This document shows positions 8,364 through 18,013 of a stretch of DNA of 32,396 bases, in pieces. Location: positions 1 through 32,396 of the forward strand of contig JANXZN010000020.1 in the NCBI GenBank assembly GCA_025355545.1, given 5' to 3'. The notes below the pieces were generated by a model, which was not told the origin of the DNA, did not search any database, and saw only the letters and a program-made list of their open reading frames with translations. Origin of the DNA: Rhizobacter sp. (GTDB taxonomy: Bacteria > Pseudomonadota > Gammaproteobacteria > Burkholderiales > Burkholderiaceae_C). Each line of letters opens with the position of its first letter. The first letter of the stretch is position 1. The translations under genes and the position numbers were made by a program.

Positions 8364-9077
8364 CTAGCCGTTGCGGGCGCGACGCACCGCTGAAGTGAAG
8401 TACCGTACACCGGGCATCCGATCAAACCAACGAAGTGCATGGATGTCGGTACGCGACGCGCGCTGGTACCCAAGTGCCGGCACCGCAACCAGCGTCGCGT
8501 AGCACGGGTTGGCTCGGCGGAAGAAACTGTACGCACCGTCCACGTGCATTGGCCCCCCGTCCGGATGGCCTGCGCTGCGCTCCAGCATCGCCTCCAGATA
8601 CTTCGCCAGGGCCGGGATCACCGCCCCTTTGAAGCCGACGAAATGAGTGGTCCTCACCACAATCGTCGGTGAAATCGCGACGCATGCATCGACGGACTCG
8701 GGAAGCCGATCCATTTCATAGCCACCGTAGAAAATCGCCCAACCCAGCGCTTCGAGATGCGCCCAAACCGTCGGCGCACGGGTCGCGAAGTCTCGGGAAA
8801 AATTCAGGTCGTCCTCCAGAATCAGGATCCGATCCGACCGTGCCGCCGCAGCATCGCGAAGCACGCTCAAATGACTCATGAAGCATCCACGAGCGCCGAT
8901 GCTCGGAAAATCACCGGCGTCCTCCGGTCGCACGGCCTGAACCAGCCGTACCTTCTCGTTCCCTGTGATGCTGAGCCCAATGCGCCCAAGTTGCTCGGCC
9001 ATTTCGGCGCGACGGTCGCTGCGGCTGGCGAGGTTGATGATGGAGATGCGGTCGAAGTTGCCCAGCGAATTCTGCAT
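8364..9077 (-). CDS. Glycosyltransferase family 25 (LPS-type)
   Basis: MQNSLGNFDRISIINLASRSDRRAEMAEQLGRIGL and DRILILEDDLNFSRDF are GT25 motifs. Start at 9077 chosen because the longer ORF (to 9203) overlaps the upstream gene, which ends at 9088. Confidence 0.85.
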   Translation of the reverse strand: MQNSLGNFDRISIINLASRSDRRAEMAEQLGRIGLSITGNEKVRLVQAVRPEDAGDFPSIGARGCFMSHLSVLRDAAAARSDRILILEDDLNFSRDFATRAPTVWAHLEALGWAIFYGGYEMDRLPESVDACVAISPTIVVRTTHFVGFKGAVIPALAKYLEAMLERSAGHPDGGPMHVDGAYSFFRRANPCYATLVAVPALGYQRASRTDIHALRWFDRMPGVRYFTSAVRRARNG

Positions 9078-9087
9078 GGCGGTCGGA

Positions 9088-10248
9088 TCAGTCGTTACCA
9101 AGAAGTGCGTCGCGCGCCAGTTGGCGGCGTAAGTCTGCGCCAACGGCTCGGTTAGGGTTCTCGATGTCGAGGCCGCTTCGTGAGTCGAACCAGCCGCGGG
9201 CAACGAGCATCAACGCAATGAATGTGCCGCCGACCGCGGTCACCCCTGCCATGTCGACCGTGAGATGGAAATCGTCGGCAGCGCAGCGCGCCAACGCGGC
9301 GCGCAGCGCGCCGATGCCGCCTTCGCCGCGCCAGTCGCCGCCGAGCCGCAGCATGTGACCGCGCGGCGTGCGCGTCAGGTCGAGTTGCGCCGGCAGTACC
9401 GCGCCCGGATCGAGCCCGCGCCAGCGGCGCGCCTCGAGCGCGTCTGGCAGCACGCACGTCAGCAACAGCCTCGACAAGGCGACGCCGTCCCGCCAGTAGC
9501 GCCGCCACAGCGACGGCTCCTCCTTGATGCGCCAGAGCCATTCGAGTCCCAGGGACTGCATCCTGCGCGGTGCCCGCGCCACCGTGCCGGCCGCGAAATT
9601 GACGACCGCGCCCAGGTGCGAGAGCACCGGTGCGGTCAGCCGCGCGGCGTTGTGCTCGATCCAGGCCTGACCCTTGGCGGCGCCGAGCGACACGACGACG
9701 AACTGCGCGCCGCTGCGGTTGATGCGCACGATCTGGTCGTCGCCGCTCATCGATTCGATCGGGCCGAAGCCCGCGGCGTCGTGCCCGACGCAGCGCACGC
9801 CACCGCCGCGCCGATTGATGGCGTCGCAGGCGTGCGCCGCGGCGCCCGGCGGCCCACCGAACAGGTACACCGTGAGCGGCGGCCCGGCGTGCGCCTGCAG
9901 CGCCTCGAACACGTCGGCGCCCGACACCCGCTCGCGCACCGGCAGGCCCAGCAGCCGCGCGATCCAGACCAGCGGCATGCCGTCGACCAGGCTCAGGTCG
10001 CTGCGCAGCACCGAGCCGCGAAAGGCCGCATCGGCGCGCGCCGCGATCGCGAAGTTCAGGTTCGGCGTCGACACGAAGCAGCGGCTCCTGCTGAAGGCGG
10101 CGTCGCGAATGCGCTGCACCGCCTGCGCGACGTCGACCGCATCGAAGGGCAGGCCGAGGATGCACACCAGCCTGCGCTCGAAGTCGACCCGGCGCGCGGG
10201 CGCCGCGTCGAGGGCAGCGGCAACGCGCGTGTCAGTGGCTGCGGTCAT
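9088..10248 (-). CDS. WecG/TagA/CpsF-family glycosyltransferase (GT26) with C-terminal STAS-like extension
   Basis: LGLPFDAVDVAQAVQRI, FVSTPNLNFAIAARADAAFRGSVLRSDLSLVDGMPLVWIARLLGLPVRERVSGADVFEAL, VYLFGGPPG, GAVVNFAAGTVARAPRRMQSLGLEWLWRIKEEPSLWRRYW are GT26 hallmarks; C-terminus contains FHLTVDMAGVTAVGGTFIALMLVARGW. Start ATG at 10248 overlaps upstream stop. Confidence 0.9.
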   Translation of the reverse strand: MTAATDTRVAAALDAAPARRVDFERRLVCILGLPFDAVDVAQAVQRIRDAAFSRSRCFVSTPNLNFAIAARADAAFRGSVLRSDLSLVDGMPLVWIARLLGLPVRERVSGADVFEALQAHAGPPLTVYLFGGPPGAAAHACDAINRRGGGVRCVGHDAAGFGPIESMSGDDQIVRINRSGAQFVVVSLGAAKGQAWIEHNAARLTAPVLSHLGAVVNFAAGTVARAPRRMQSLGLEWLWRIKEEPSLWRRYWRDGVALSRLLLTCVLPDALEARRWRGLDPGAVLPAQLDLTRTPRGHMLRLGGDWRGEGGIGALRAALARCAADDFHLTVDMAGVTAVGGTFIALMLVARGWFDSRSGLDIENPNRAVGADLRRQLARDALLGND

Positions 10249-11449
10249 CGCGTTTGGTGCGCACCCATTCGACCTGGCGCTTCGTGAACAGTCGAACATA
10301 GACCGGGATTTTGGCAGCGACATACAGCGGCAGACCGAGCAGTTCGCGCCCCGTGACGATGTGCCTGGCCCCGCGCCACCAGGCCGCCATCACGCCCGCG
10401 ACCAGCAGCGCCAGCGCCACGGCCGCCACGCCGGCCGGCGACGCGTCGGCGCCGAACCACCACCACGCCAGATCGATCACCAGCAGCGTGCCGAGGGCGA
10501 GCACCAGCGCCGCCAGCGGCGGCACCATCAGGTCCAGCGCCAGCGCCGCCGACGCGGCGTCGCGCCGGGCCAGCGCACTCATCAGCAGACGCGGGCCGCT
10601 CCGGGCGATCACCGACAGATGGCCGTGCTCCCAGCGCGTGCGCTGCGCCCGCGCGCCGGCAGCGTCGATCGGGAACACGCTGCTGACCAGCGCCTGCGGG
10701 CAAAACAGCGGTGCGGCCCCGGCGCCGGCCAGATCCAGGCCGAGCTGCATGTCCTCGACCAGATGGCCGGAGGCCAGCGGCGCGGCGCGGATCAGCGCCC
10801 ACGGGAACGCCATGCCGGTGCCCATCAGCTGGCAGGGCCAACCCAGCACCGCGCTGCCGAGCGGGCGGACCTTGTTCTTCACGAGCCAGGCGAACTCGGC
10901 GATACGCAGCCCCAGCGCCGCGCCGGGCGGCGCATGCATCAGGTACAGCGCCTGCACCGGCCGCCCCGACGCCAGGCAGCGGTGCGCGAGGCGCTCGAGC
11001 GCGTGCGGCGCGACGATGCAGTCGGCGTCGACGATCACGACCACCGCGGGCGGATCGCGCCGATCGTGCTCCAGCCAGCGCACGCCGTGATCGAGCGCGT
11101 AGCCCTTGCCGCGGCGTTGCGCGTCGGCGCGCTCGGTGACCTCGGCACCCGCGGCGCGCGCGATCGCCGCGGTGGCGTCGCTGCAGTTGTCGGCGACCAC
11201 CAGCAGCCGGTCGCGCGGGCCGAGTTGCGCACGCACGGCGGCGATCGCGGCGGTGATGCCCGCGGCCTCGTCGTGCGCCGGCATCAGCACCGCGAGCGTG
11301 TCGCGGCGCGGCGGCGCCGCATCCGCCTCGTCGGGCCGAGCGCGTCTCGTCACCGCCGCAACCAGCTGCAGGAACAGCACACCCGCCGGCACGGCCATCA
11401 GCAGCGTGACCAACAGCAGCCCGAGGCCGATGACGTCGCGCAGGCTCAT
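10232..11449 (-). CDS. Glycosyltransferase family 2, membrane-associated
   Basis: MSLRDVIGLGLLLVTLLMAVPAGVLFLQL; LAVLMPAHDEAAGITAAIAAV, DRLLVVADNCSDATAAIARAAG, VVIVDADCIV, QRTRWEHGH; C-terminal TM segments. Start by overlap with the upstream stop at 11446. Confidence 0.9.
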   Translation of the reverse strand: MSLRDVIGLGLLLVTLLMAVPAGVLFLQLVAAVTRRARPDEADAAPPRRDTLAVLMPAHDEAAGITAAIAAVRAQLGPRDRLLVVADNCSDATAAIARAAGAEVTERADAQRRGKGYALDHGVRWLEHDRRDPPAVVVIVDADCIVAPHALERLAHRCLASGRPVQALYLMHAPPGAALGLRIAEFAWLVKNKVRPLGSAVLGWPCQLMGTGMAFPWALIRAAPLASGHLVEDMQLGLDLAGAGAAPLFCPQALVSSVFPIDAAGARAQRTRWEHGHLSVIARSGPRLLMSALARRDAASAALALDLMVPPLAALVLALGTLLVIDLAWWWFGADASPAGVAAVALALLVAGVMAAWWRGARHIVTGRELLGLPLYVAAKIPVYVRLFTKRQVEWVRTKRDDRSH

Positions 11450-12714
11450 CGGGCCGGCCCGGCGGCATCGGGTACAGCGACCGTAACGCGGTCGGGGCCC
11501 GCAAACAGCGCCGCCAGCTTCGCCGCCTCGCGGTCGATGTCGTGCCGTTCCAGCACGCGCCGGTGCGCGGCGGCACCCATGCGTTCGAGCACGTCGGGCG
11601 ACGCCGCGAGGCAGGCCTGGATGGCGCTCGCCAGCGCGTCGATGTCGCCGGCCGGCACCAGCCAACCGTTCTCGCCGTCGCGCACCAGCTCCGGAATGCC
11701 GGCCACGAAGGTCGTGATGACCGGTCGGCGCAGCGCCATCGCCTCCATGATCACGACCGGCAGGCCCTCGGCGAAGCTCGGCAGCACCAGCGCGCGCGCG
11801 GCGACGATCTCGGCGCGCACTTCGGCGCTGCCGATCCAGCCGGTGATGCGCACCTGGGAGCGCAAGCCGAGCCGCTCGATCAGGGCCTCGATCTCGGCGC
11901 GCAGCTCGCCGTCGCCGGCCAGCACGAGTTCGAGCGCCACACCCTGGGCAAGCACACGCTGCAGCGCCTGCACCAGCAGCAACTGCCCCTTCTGCTCGCA
12001 CAGGCGCCCGACGCACACCAGCCGCGGCGCGGCGGCCACGCCGGTCGCCAAGCCGTCGTGAAACACGCGCTCGAGCCCGCAGTGCACGACCTGCACCTTG
12101 TGCCAGTGCGCCTGCGGCAACCAGCGGTAGAGCTGGCTGCGGCCGAAGGAACTGATCGCGACGACGAACGCGGCGCGCCGGCCCTTCTCGCCGAGCCCGA
12201 GCGCCTCGGGCTTGTCGAACTCTTCGGGCCCGTGCACCGTGAAGCTGTAGGGCGGCCCGCCGAGCACGCGGGCCAGCATCGCGACCTCGGCCGGGTTGGT
12301 GCCGAAATGCGCGTGCAGGTGATCGATGCGTTCGGCCGCGAGCCAGCCGACAAGCTCGGCGGCCTCGGCCAGGTAGGCCAGGTGGTGGAACAGCGTGCGC
12401 CCCGAGCGGCGCCACATCGACAGCGCCAGGCGCGCAGCCGCCACAAAGCGGCCGGGACGCGCCAACCCGAGCCGGGCGGCGGCGAGCAAGGGCGGCACCA
12501 GGCCGCGCTGCAACAGGTAGCGCGTGCGCGAGCGCTCGGCCTCGTCGGCGGGATCGGCCAGCGCGTCGCTCCAGCCGCGTACCGCGATGCGCAGCACCGC
12601 GACGCCCCGCCGCTCCAGCGCCAGGATCTCGCGCCGGATGAAGCTGTGGCTGACCTTCGGGTACTGGTTGATCAGGTACGCGACGCGCCGCGGCGAAGTG
12701 GGCGAGGCGCTCAT
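11446..12714 (-). CDS. Glycosyltransferase family 4, colanic-acid type
   Basis: MSASPTSPRRVAYLINQYPKVSHSFIRREILALERRG; HLHAHFGTNPAEVAMLARVLGGPPYSFTVHGPEEFD; ALVLPSFAEGLPVVIMEAMALRRPVITTFVAGIPELVRDGENGWLVPAGD. Confidence 0.93.
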   Translation of the reverse strand: MSASPTSPRRVAYLINQYPKVSHSFIRREILALERRGVAVLRIAVRGWSDALADPADEAERSRTRYLLQRGLVPPLLAAARLGLARPGRFVAAARLALSMWRRSGRTLFHHLAYLAEAAELVGWLAAERIDHLHAHFGTNPAEVAMLARVLGGPPYSFTVHGPEEFDKPEALGLGEKGRRAAFVVAISSFGRSQLYRWLPQAHWHKVQVVHCGLERVFHDGLATGVAAAPRLVCVGRLCEQKGQLLLVQALQRVLAQGVALELVLAGDGELRAEIEALIERLGLRSQVRITGWIGSAEVRAEIVAARALVLPSFAEGLPVVIMEAMALRRPVITTFVAGIPELVRDGENGWLVPAGDIDALASAIQACLAASPDVLERMGAAAHRRVLERHDIDREAAKLAALFAGPDRVTVAVPDAAGPAR

Positions 12715-13721
12715 TTGTATTCGATCAGCACGGCGCGCCGACGGCGCGCGTGCAGCAGCCAAGATTTCATCTGCCCCAGCGCCTCGGGGAACTTGCCCGC
12801 GACCAGGAAGAACGCGCGTGCCCAGCGCGCGCGCGCAGGCCCCGGAAAGCGCCACGCGAGCCGGGCCACCTGCAGCGGATAAAGCGCCAGCCCCCACCAC
12901 GCCACCGCACCCACGCCGAGCGCCGCCATGGCCAAGGCGAGCGGGATCCCCGCACCCCAGACCCAGGCGCTGCGCGACTCCCGCACCCAGTGCCGCTCGG
13001 GCGGCGCGCCGTGCAAGCGCACCCCTTCCGCGTACGCGAAACCGGCGCGCAGACAACGCCGCCACCACTGGCCGAAGCGGGTCATCGCGGCATCGTGCCA
13101 GGCCATCTCGGCGTCGAGGCGCCAGACCCGCCAACCGCGTGCGCGCAGGCGAACGCAGAGTTCGGGCTCCTCGCCCGCGATCAGGTCGGCGCGAAACCCG
13201 TCGACCTGCTGCCACGCCGCGATGCGCATCATCGCGATGCCGCCGCAGGCCTTCGCCTCGCCGACCGGCGTGTTCCATTCCATGTCGCACAGCAGGTTGT
13301 AGATCGAGCGGTCCGGAAAGCGCTCACGCAGGCGGCCGCAGACGACGCCGATGTCGGCATGCTGGTCCAGGAAAGCGACGGCCGCTTCGAGCCAACCAGC
13401 GACGACTTCGCAGTCGCCGTCGACGAACTGGATCAGTTCCAGCGCCGGTGCGAGCGCCTGCAGCCTGCGCACGCCCTCGTTGCGCGCCCGCGCCGCTGTG
13501 AAGGGCCGGGACATGTCGAGCGCGTGCACGACCGCGCCGGCGGCACGGGCCAGCGCGACCGAGTCGTCGGTCGAGCCTGAATCGACGTACACGACGCGCT
13601 GCGACGCTGCGACGACCGATCGCAGGCAGCGCGCCAGCCGCTCGCCTTCGTTGCGGCCGATCACGACGATGCCCAGCCGCGCCGTATCGGGGTTTGCGCC
13701 GTGTTGGACGTGCGGGAACAT
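12711..13721 (-). CDS. Glycosyltransferase family 2
   Basis: LGIVVIGRNEGERLARCLRSVVAASQRVVYVDSGSTDDSVALARAAGA, IQFVDGDCEVVAGWL, LIAGEEPELCVRLRARGWRVWRLDAEMAWHD. Confidence 0.92.
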   Translation of the reverse strand: MFPHVQHGANPDTARLGIVVIGRNEGERLARCLRSVVAASQRVVYVDSGSTDDSVALARAAGAVVHALDMSRPFTAARARNEGVRRLQALAPALELIQFVDGDCEVVAGWLEAAVAFLDQHADIGVVCGRLRERFPDRSIYNLLCDMEWNTPVGEAKACGGIAMMRIAAWQQVDGFRADLIAGEEPELCVRLRARGWRVWRLDAEMAWHDAAMTRFGQWWRRCLRAGFAYAEGVRLHGAPPERHWVRESRSAWVWGAGIPLALAMAALGVGAVAWWGLALYPLQVARLAWRFPGPARARWARAFFLVAGKFPEALGQMKSWLLHARRRRAVLIEYK

Positions 13722-13736
13722 GCTGCGAGCCTGGCC

Positions 13737-14699
13737 TCAGCGCGTCGGGCGGAGCGCCCAGCCGGTGCGGCGCAGCAGCGCCCAGGTGAGCACGGCGTGC
13801 TGCCAGTACGGCCCGGTGCCGCGCAGCGTGCGACGGCGCAGCAGCCACTTCAGCGTCAGCAGCGCGTCGGCCAGGGTCACGAGCCCCATGTTCTGCCACA
13901 GGCCGACGCGGCCGTGGTGCTTGCGGTGGTACAGCAGGCTGCTCTCGATCTGCAGCGCAGAGATCTGCCGCCCGGCAGACGTGAGCTCGGCGTCCGACTT
14001 CGCGCTCTCGCCGCCGATGTGCACGACGGTCGTGTGCGGGTAGTACACGACCTGCCAGCCGGCGGCCTTGACCGCGCGGCAGTGGTCGACTTCTTCGTAA
14101 TACAGGAAGAAGCGCGGGTCGAACAGGCCGACCTGGTCGACGACGCCGCGGCGCACCAGGTAGTAGCAGCCGGGAACCCAGTCGCACGCGCGCGGCGACG
14201 CGTGATCCCAGGACATGTCGTCGATCATCCGGGTGCGTGGGAAGAAACGCTGCAGCCCGGCGCGCGCGACGAACTCGTTCCAGGGCGTCGGGAAATACCG
14301 GCACGAAGGCTGCAGCACGCCGTCGCGCCCCACCAGGCGCACGCCGAGCAGCGCGCAGGCGGGGTGTTCGTCGAGGTAGCGCACGGTCTGGCCGACGCTG
14401 TCGAGTGCGACGAACGCATCGGTGTTCAGCAGCAGCAGGTAGCGCCCGCGCGCGCTCGCCCGGGCCTGGTTGTTGGCGCGACCGAAGCCGACGTTGTCGG
14501 TGTTGAGCAGCAGCTCGCAGTCGGCGAACTCGCGGCGCAGCAACTCGGCCGAGCCGTCGCGCGAGCCATTGTCGACGATCACGATCTGCAGCCGCAGCCC
14601 CTCTGCACCGGCGCGCAGCGCGTCCACGCACGGCTGCAGCAGCGCGCGGGTGTTGTAGTTGACGATGATCGCCGTGACGTCGATGTCCGCGGAACTCAT
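13737..14699 (-). CDS. Glycosyltransferase family 2 (rhamnosyltransferase-like)
   Basis: VTAIIVNYNTRALLQPCVDALRAGAEGLRLQIVIVDNGSRDGSAELLRREF, NVGFGRANNQ, LLLLNTDAFV, FDPRFFLYYEEVDHCRAVKAAGW. Confidence 0.93.
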   Translation of the reverse strand: MSSADIDVTAIIVNYNTRALLQPCVDALRAGAEGLRLQIVIVDNGSRDGSAELLRREFADCELLLNTDNVGFGRANNQARASARGRYLLLLNTDAFVALDSVGQTVRYLDEHPACALLGVRLVGRDGVLQPSCRYFPTPWNEFVARAGLQRFFPRTRMIDDMSWDHASPRACDWVPGCYYLVRRGVVDQVGLFDPRFFLYYEEVDHCRAVKAAGWQVVYYPHTTVVHIGGESAKSDAELTSAGRQISALQIESSLLYHRKHHGRVGLWQNMGLVTLADALLTLKWLLRRRTLRGTGPYWQHAVLTWALLRRTGWALRPTR

Positions 14700-15304
14700 G
14701 CGTCGCCGAAGAAATGCTGCACGCGCTGGCGCACGAGCTCGGGCTCGAGGGCGGGGTCATAGGGCCCGTCGCGGGTTTCGACCAGCGCGATCCACGGGTA
14801 CGCGTCGGAGCGCGTCTTCAAGCGCTCCATCAGTTCGGCGGTGCTGCAGATAAGCTTGGCCGGCACGCCGCCGACCACCACGCCCGGCGGCACGTCCTTG
14901 GTGACGACCGAGCCTGCGGCCACCACCGAGTCGGGCCCGATCGTCGTGTTCGGCATCACGATCGCGCCATGGCCGATAAAGCAGTTGTCGCGGATATCGA
15001 TCTTGCCGACCGCGTCCATCCGGGTCCCGTGGACGTTGTTGAGGATGCGCACGACCGCGTCGTGGCCGAGCAGCGTGCAGGCCGACAGCGCGTAGTTGTT
15101 GCCGATGCGGACATAGGCCGGATCGGTGATGTTCGCGCCGACGTTGATCGAGCACTTTTCGCCGATCGCGTACAGGCGCCGCTGGCTGCGCCAGTACTCG
15201 GCGTTCTCGAGGCTGTCGGGTCGGCACAGGCGCAGGTAGAACCAGCCGAAGCGGCCGTGTCTCCACGCCATGTGGCGAACGAACCGGCGAACCCATCCCA
15301 TCAT
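14696..15304 (-). CDS. Hexapeptide-repeat acyltransferase (serine O-acetyltransferase/WbbJ-like)
   Basis: YVRIGNNYALSACTLLGHDAVVRI...IDIRDNCFIGHGAIVMPNTTIGPDSVVAAGSVVTKDVPPGVVVGGVPAKLI left-handed beta-helix hexapeptides. Start MMGWVRRFVRH at 15304 preferred over 15385. Confidence 0.9.
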   Translation of the reverse strand: MMGWVRRFVRHMAWRHGRFGWFYLRLCRPDSLENAEYWRSQRRLYAIGEKCSINVGANITDPAYVRIGNNYALSACTLLGHDAVVRILNNVHGTRMDAVGKIDIRDNCFIGHGAIVMPNTTIGPDSVVAAGSVVTKDVPPGVVVGGVPAKLICSTAELMERLKTRSDAYPWIALVETRDGPYDPALEPELVRQRVQHFFGDA

Positions 15305-15365
15305 TGCGCTATCTCCATAGTCATCGCGGCTGTTTGATGCGGCCCGCGCCGTGAGCAATGCACGG

Positions 15366-16565
15366 CTACCCCCGCGCGCCTGCAATCACACGCTCGTACA
15401 GGGCCAGCGAATCGCTTGCCACCTTGCGGGCTGCGTGATTCTCCAGGACATGGCGACGTGCCGCGACTCCCAACGCTGCGGCGCCCGACAAATCGTCAAA
15501 CACGCGTGTCAATTGCAACGCGAAATCAACTGGATCGCCAGACTTGGCGAGCAGGCCGGTCTGACCATGAATCACACTTTCCGGAATGCCGCCCGCATCG
15601 CTGCACACGACCGGACACCCCTGGAACATGGCCTCCAATGCGGCATAGCTCTGATTCTCCCAACGCGAGGTGACCACCGTCACCATCGCATGGCTTCGCA
15701 GCAGGGCAATGTCGTTGTACGCCATTCGCCCGCGGAAATTGACTCGCTCGCGCATAGATGCAGGAAACAGTGCGTCGCGGAAGGCATCGAAGTGGATCTT
15801 TGTGCCGTCCGGCTGCAAGAGGCCGAAGTCGGGGCCCACGACGATGAGTTTGAGTTCGGGGCGCTGGCGCAACAGGATTTCGAACGCCTGAAGGAGGACA
15901 TCGGCGCCCTTGGGCAGGTCGAAGCGGCCGACGAACAGGATGGTTTTCGGGTCGCACGTGTCAAGGCTCCAAAGCGGGGTTTCCTTCGGCATGCTCAACG
16001 GATTGCAGATGCGCTGGCTTAGCGCCGGCGACAGGCCATACCGCGCGATCGTTTTCGTCAGAGTCAAGTTGGTGGGGGCGACCACCGCCGCGACACTCCT
16101 CAGCGCCTGCCCCTCGCGCTCGACCCGAGCACGTCCCATGGGCGTGACGAGGTCGCTTTCGACCAACGACAAGAACGCGGGGCCGTGAAGCTTGACCAGC
16201 GTCGGAATCTTGGTGACGCGGGCCACGTCGCCGGCCCATCCGAAGGTCTCTTCCATCTCGATGACGTCGATTGGCTCGCGTCGGTGAACCGCGCGAATGC
16301 TGGCAGCCGCCATCTTGCCAAAGTCGATGATGTCGCGTTCCAGCGGAACGAAATGGGCCGTGAATCGACGCGCGAGCCGTTGCCAGAAATTGTGGCGAAC
16401 AAGGTGAACCTGTGGATCCTCGTGCGCCGGGTCCATTCGGGAAGTGAACACCGAAACCCGATGACCGAGCGCCTCGAATTCCTGCCGCATCGAATGCACA
16501 TAGGTGACGACGCCGTTCTGGTACTTCTCGAGCGGCCAGCCGGGAGACCATAGTGCGATGTGCAT
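15366..16565 (-). CDS. Glycosyltransferase family 4
   Basis: Start MHIALWSPGWPLEKYQNGVVTYVHSMRQEFEALGHRVSVFTS; KTILFVGRFDLPKGADVLLQAFEILLRQRPELKLIVVGPD; YAALEAMFQGCPVVCSDAGGIPESVIHGQTGLLAKSGD. Confidence 0.93.
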   Translation of the reverse strand: MHIALWSPGWPLEKYQNGVVTYVHSMRQEFEALGHRVSVFTSRMDPAHEDPQVHLVRHNFWQRLARRFTAHFVPLERDIIDFGKMAAASIRAVHRREPIDVIEMEETFGWAGDVARVTKIPTLVKLHGPAFLSLVESDLVTPMGRARVEREGQALRSVAAVVAPTNLTLTKTIARYGLSPALSQRICNPLSMPKETPLWSLDTCDPKTILFVGRFDLPKGADVLLQAFEILLRQRPELKLIVVGPDFGLLQPDGTKIHFDAFRDALFPASMRERVNFRGRMAYNDIALLRSHAMVTVVTSRWENQSYAALEAMFQGCPVVCSDAGGIPESVIHGQTGLLAKSGDPVDFALQLTRVFDDLSGAAALGVAARRHVLENHAARKVASDSLALYERVIAGARG

Positions 16566-16585
16566 GACGAACCGTCCTCTTGGTA

Positions 16586-17980
16586 TCAAGGGCGCCGCGG
16601 CGCGTGGTGCAGCAGGCCGGTCGGCAGGAAATGCAGCAGCACGCCGCTCAACACCAGGCACGCGACGAACACGCCGAGCGCCCAGCCGGCCCGGGCCCAT
16701 TCGGCATGCGAGTCGAGCAGCCCCTGCCGCGCTTGCTCCCGGTAGAAGTACGCCAAAACGACCAGGTTCGAAATGACGCTCGCCCACAGAAAGCCCTGAA
16801 ATCCAAACCAGTAGTAGCCAAGCAACGTCGAGGCCGGTATGGTCGCCAGTCGCACCAGATTGGCGATCAGCACCACCTGGGTCCGCCCCGACGCCACCAG
16901 CAGATTCTCCGACGGGTTCGCGAACGAGGAGAACACGGTGACCAGGCCGAACACCATCAGGATCTCGCCCGCCTGCGCGTAGCGGCTGTCGTAGAGCATC
17001 GTGACGATGGACTGCGACAGCCCCGCAACCGCGGCCGGGAGCAAGGTGCCCAACGCAAGCAGGCGCCTGTTCTCGTTGTAGTAGCGCGCGGCAGCGGTGG
17101 CCCGATCGGCTCGGAAGTAGTCGGCGCAGCGTGCATACAGTACCACCCGGCAGTTGCGCATGATCAGGCCGCCGATCGGCGCAATCATGCTGCCCGCTAC
17201 GCCGTAGACCCCCAGCAGCGCAAGATCGAAGAGCCTGAGGAACACGACCTTGTCGTACTGCGAAAGCACGATCGTCAAGATGCTCGACGGCATCACGACC
17301 CGGGCGAACGTGAACTGGTCGGCGAGCGCTTCGCGGTCGAAGGCTATGGCCACACCGACCTCGCGATAGTAGAAGTAGCTCGCGATGGTCATCAGCAGGC
17401 GCTGGAACAGGATGCCGTAAATGAACGCGTAGTGGTCCTTGACAACCGCCGCCAGGCCGATCACGGCGACGGTCATCATCGCGTTGGTGACGAGGTCGGC
17501 GTAGTTCGAGATGCGCGAGCGCTGGTCGCGTTGAGCGAGCACGAACGACATCGACTGCAGGCCGGCGAGCGCGAAGGTGAAGCTGTACAGGCGCAGGGCA
17601 TCGGCCAGCAAGGGCGTCTCGTAGAGATCGGCGATCAGCGGCGCGAACGCATAGAGCAGGCCGAAATTGAGGAGGCTTCGGAGCAGGCGCACCGTCCAGA
17701 CGGTGTGGACGAAGCGGCGCTCGGCGCCGCGTGGATGGCGAATCAGCAGCCCGACGGTGCCGACGTCGGAAACCAGCTCGAGCATGTAGGCGACCGAGAA
17801 CAGGATCGCGACCACACCATAGGCAGACGGGTTCAGCAGCCGGGTGAGGATCAAGCTGCTGACGAGTTTGATGATCGCCGTGAGCCCATAGGTAAAGGTG
17901 GACGAGAACAGCTCCCCCTTGAGGTTGATGTACCGCGAAAGAGTCCGCACGTTTGCTGTCTCTGCTGGCTCAGCGGCCAC
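16586..17980 (-). CDS. Oligosaccharide flippase (Wzx-type polysaccharide biosynthesis protein)
   Basis: Polytopic membrane protein; NLKGELFSSTFTYGLTAIIKLVSSLILTRLLNPSAYGVVAILFSVAYMLELVSDVGTVGLLIRH typical Wzx/MOP N-terminus. GTG start. Confidence 0.88.
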   Translation of the reverse strand: MAAEPAETANVRTLSRYINLKGELFSSTFTYGLTAIIKLVSSLILTRLLNPSAYGVVAILFSVAYMLELVSDVGTVGLLIRHPRGAERRFVHTVWTVRLLRSLLNFGLLYAFAPLIADLYETPLLADALRLYSFTFALAGLQSMSFVLAQRDQRSRISNYADLVTNAMMTVAVIGLAAVVKDHYAFIYGILFQRLLMTIASYFYYREVGVAIAFDREALADQFTFARVVMPSSILTIVLSQYDKVVFLRLFDLALLGVYGVAGSMIAPIGGLIMRNCRVVLYARCADYFRADRATAAARYYNENRRLLALGTLLPAAVAGLSQSIVTMLYDSRYAQAGEILMVFGLVTVFSSFANPSENLLVASGRTQVVLIANLVRLATIPASTLLGYYWFGFQGFLWASVISNLVVLAYFYREQARQGLLDSHAEWARAGWALGVFVACLVLSGVLLHFLPTGLLHHAPRRP

Positions 17981-18013
17981 CGATCAGGCGAGCGGAAGCT
18001 CGGTTCGCGGGCG

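Noticed and set aside
9265-12882. Long + strand ORFs (340 aa, 795 aa, 446 aa) opposite the glycosyltransferases
   Set aside because: Arg/His/Ala/Gln-rich shadow translations opposite genes with clear GT motifs; no recognisable domains.
11446-13290. Single 614-aa or 727-aa fusion proteins suggested by the longest ORFs (11446..13290, 10232..12415)
   Set aside because: The N-terminal parts are out-of-frame readings of the neighbouring GT genes; internal starts with 4-nt overlaps give canonical GT2/GT4 lengths.
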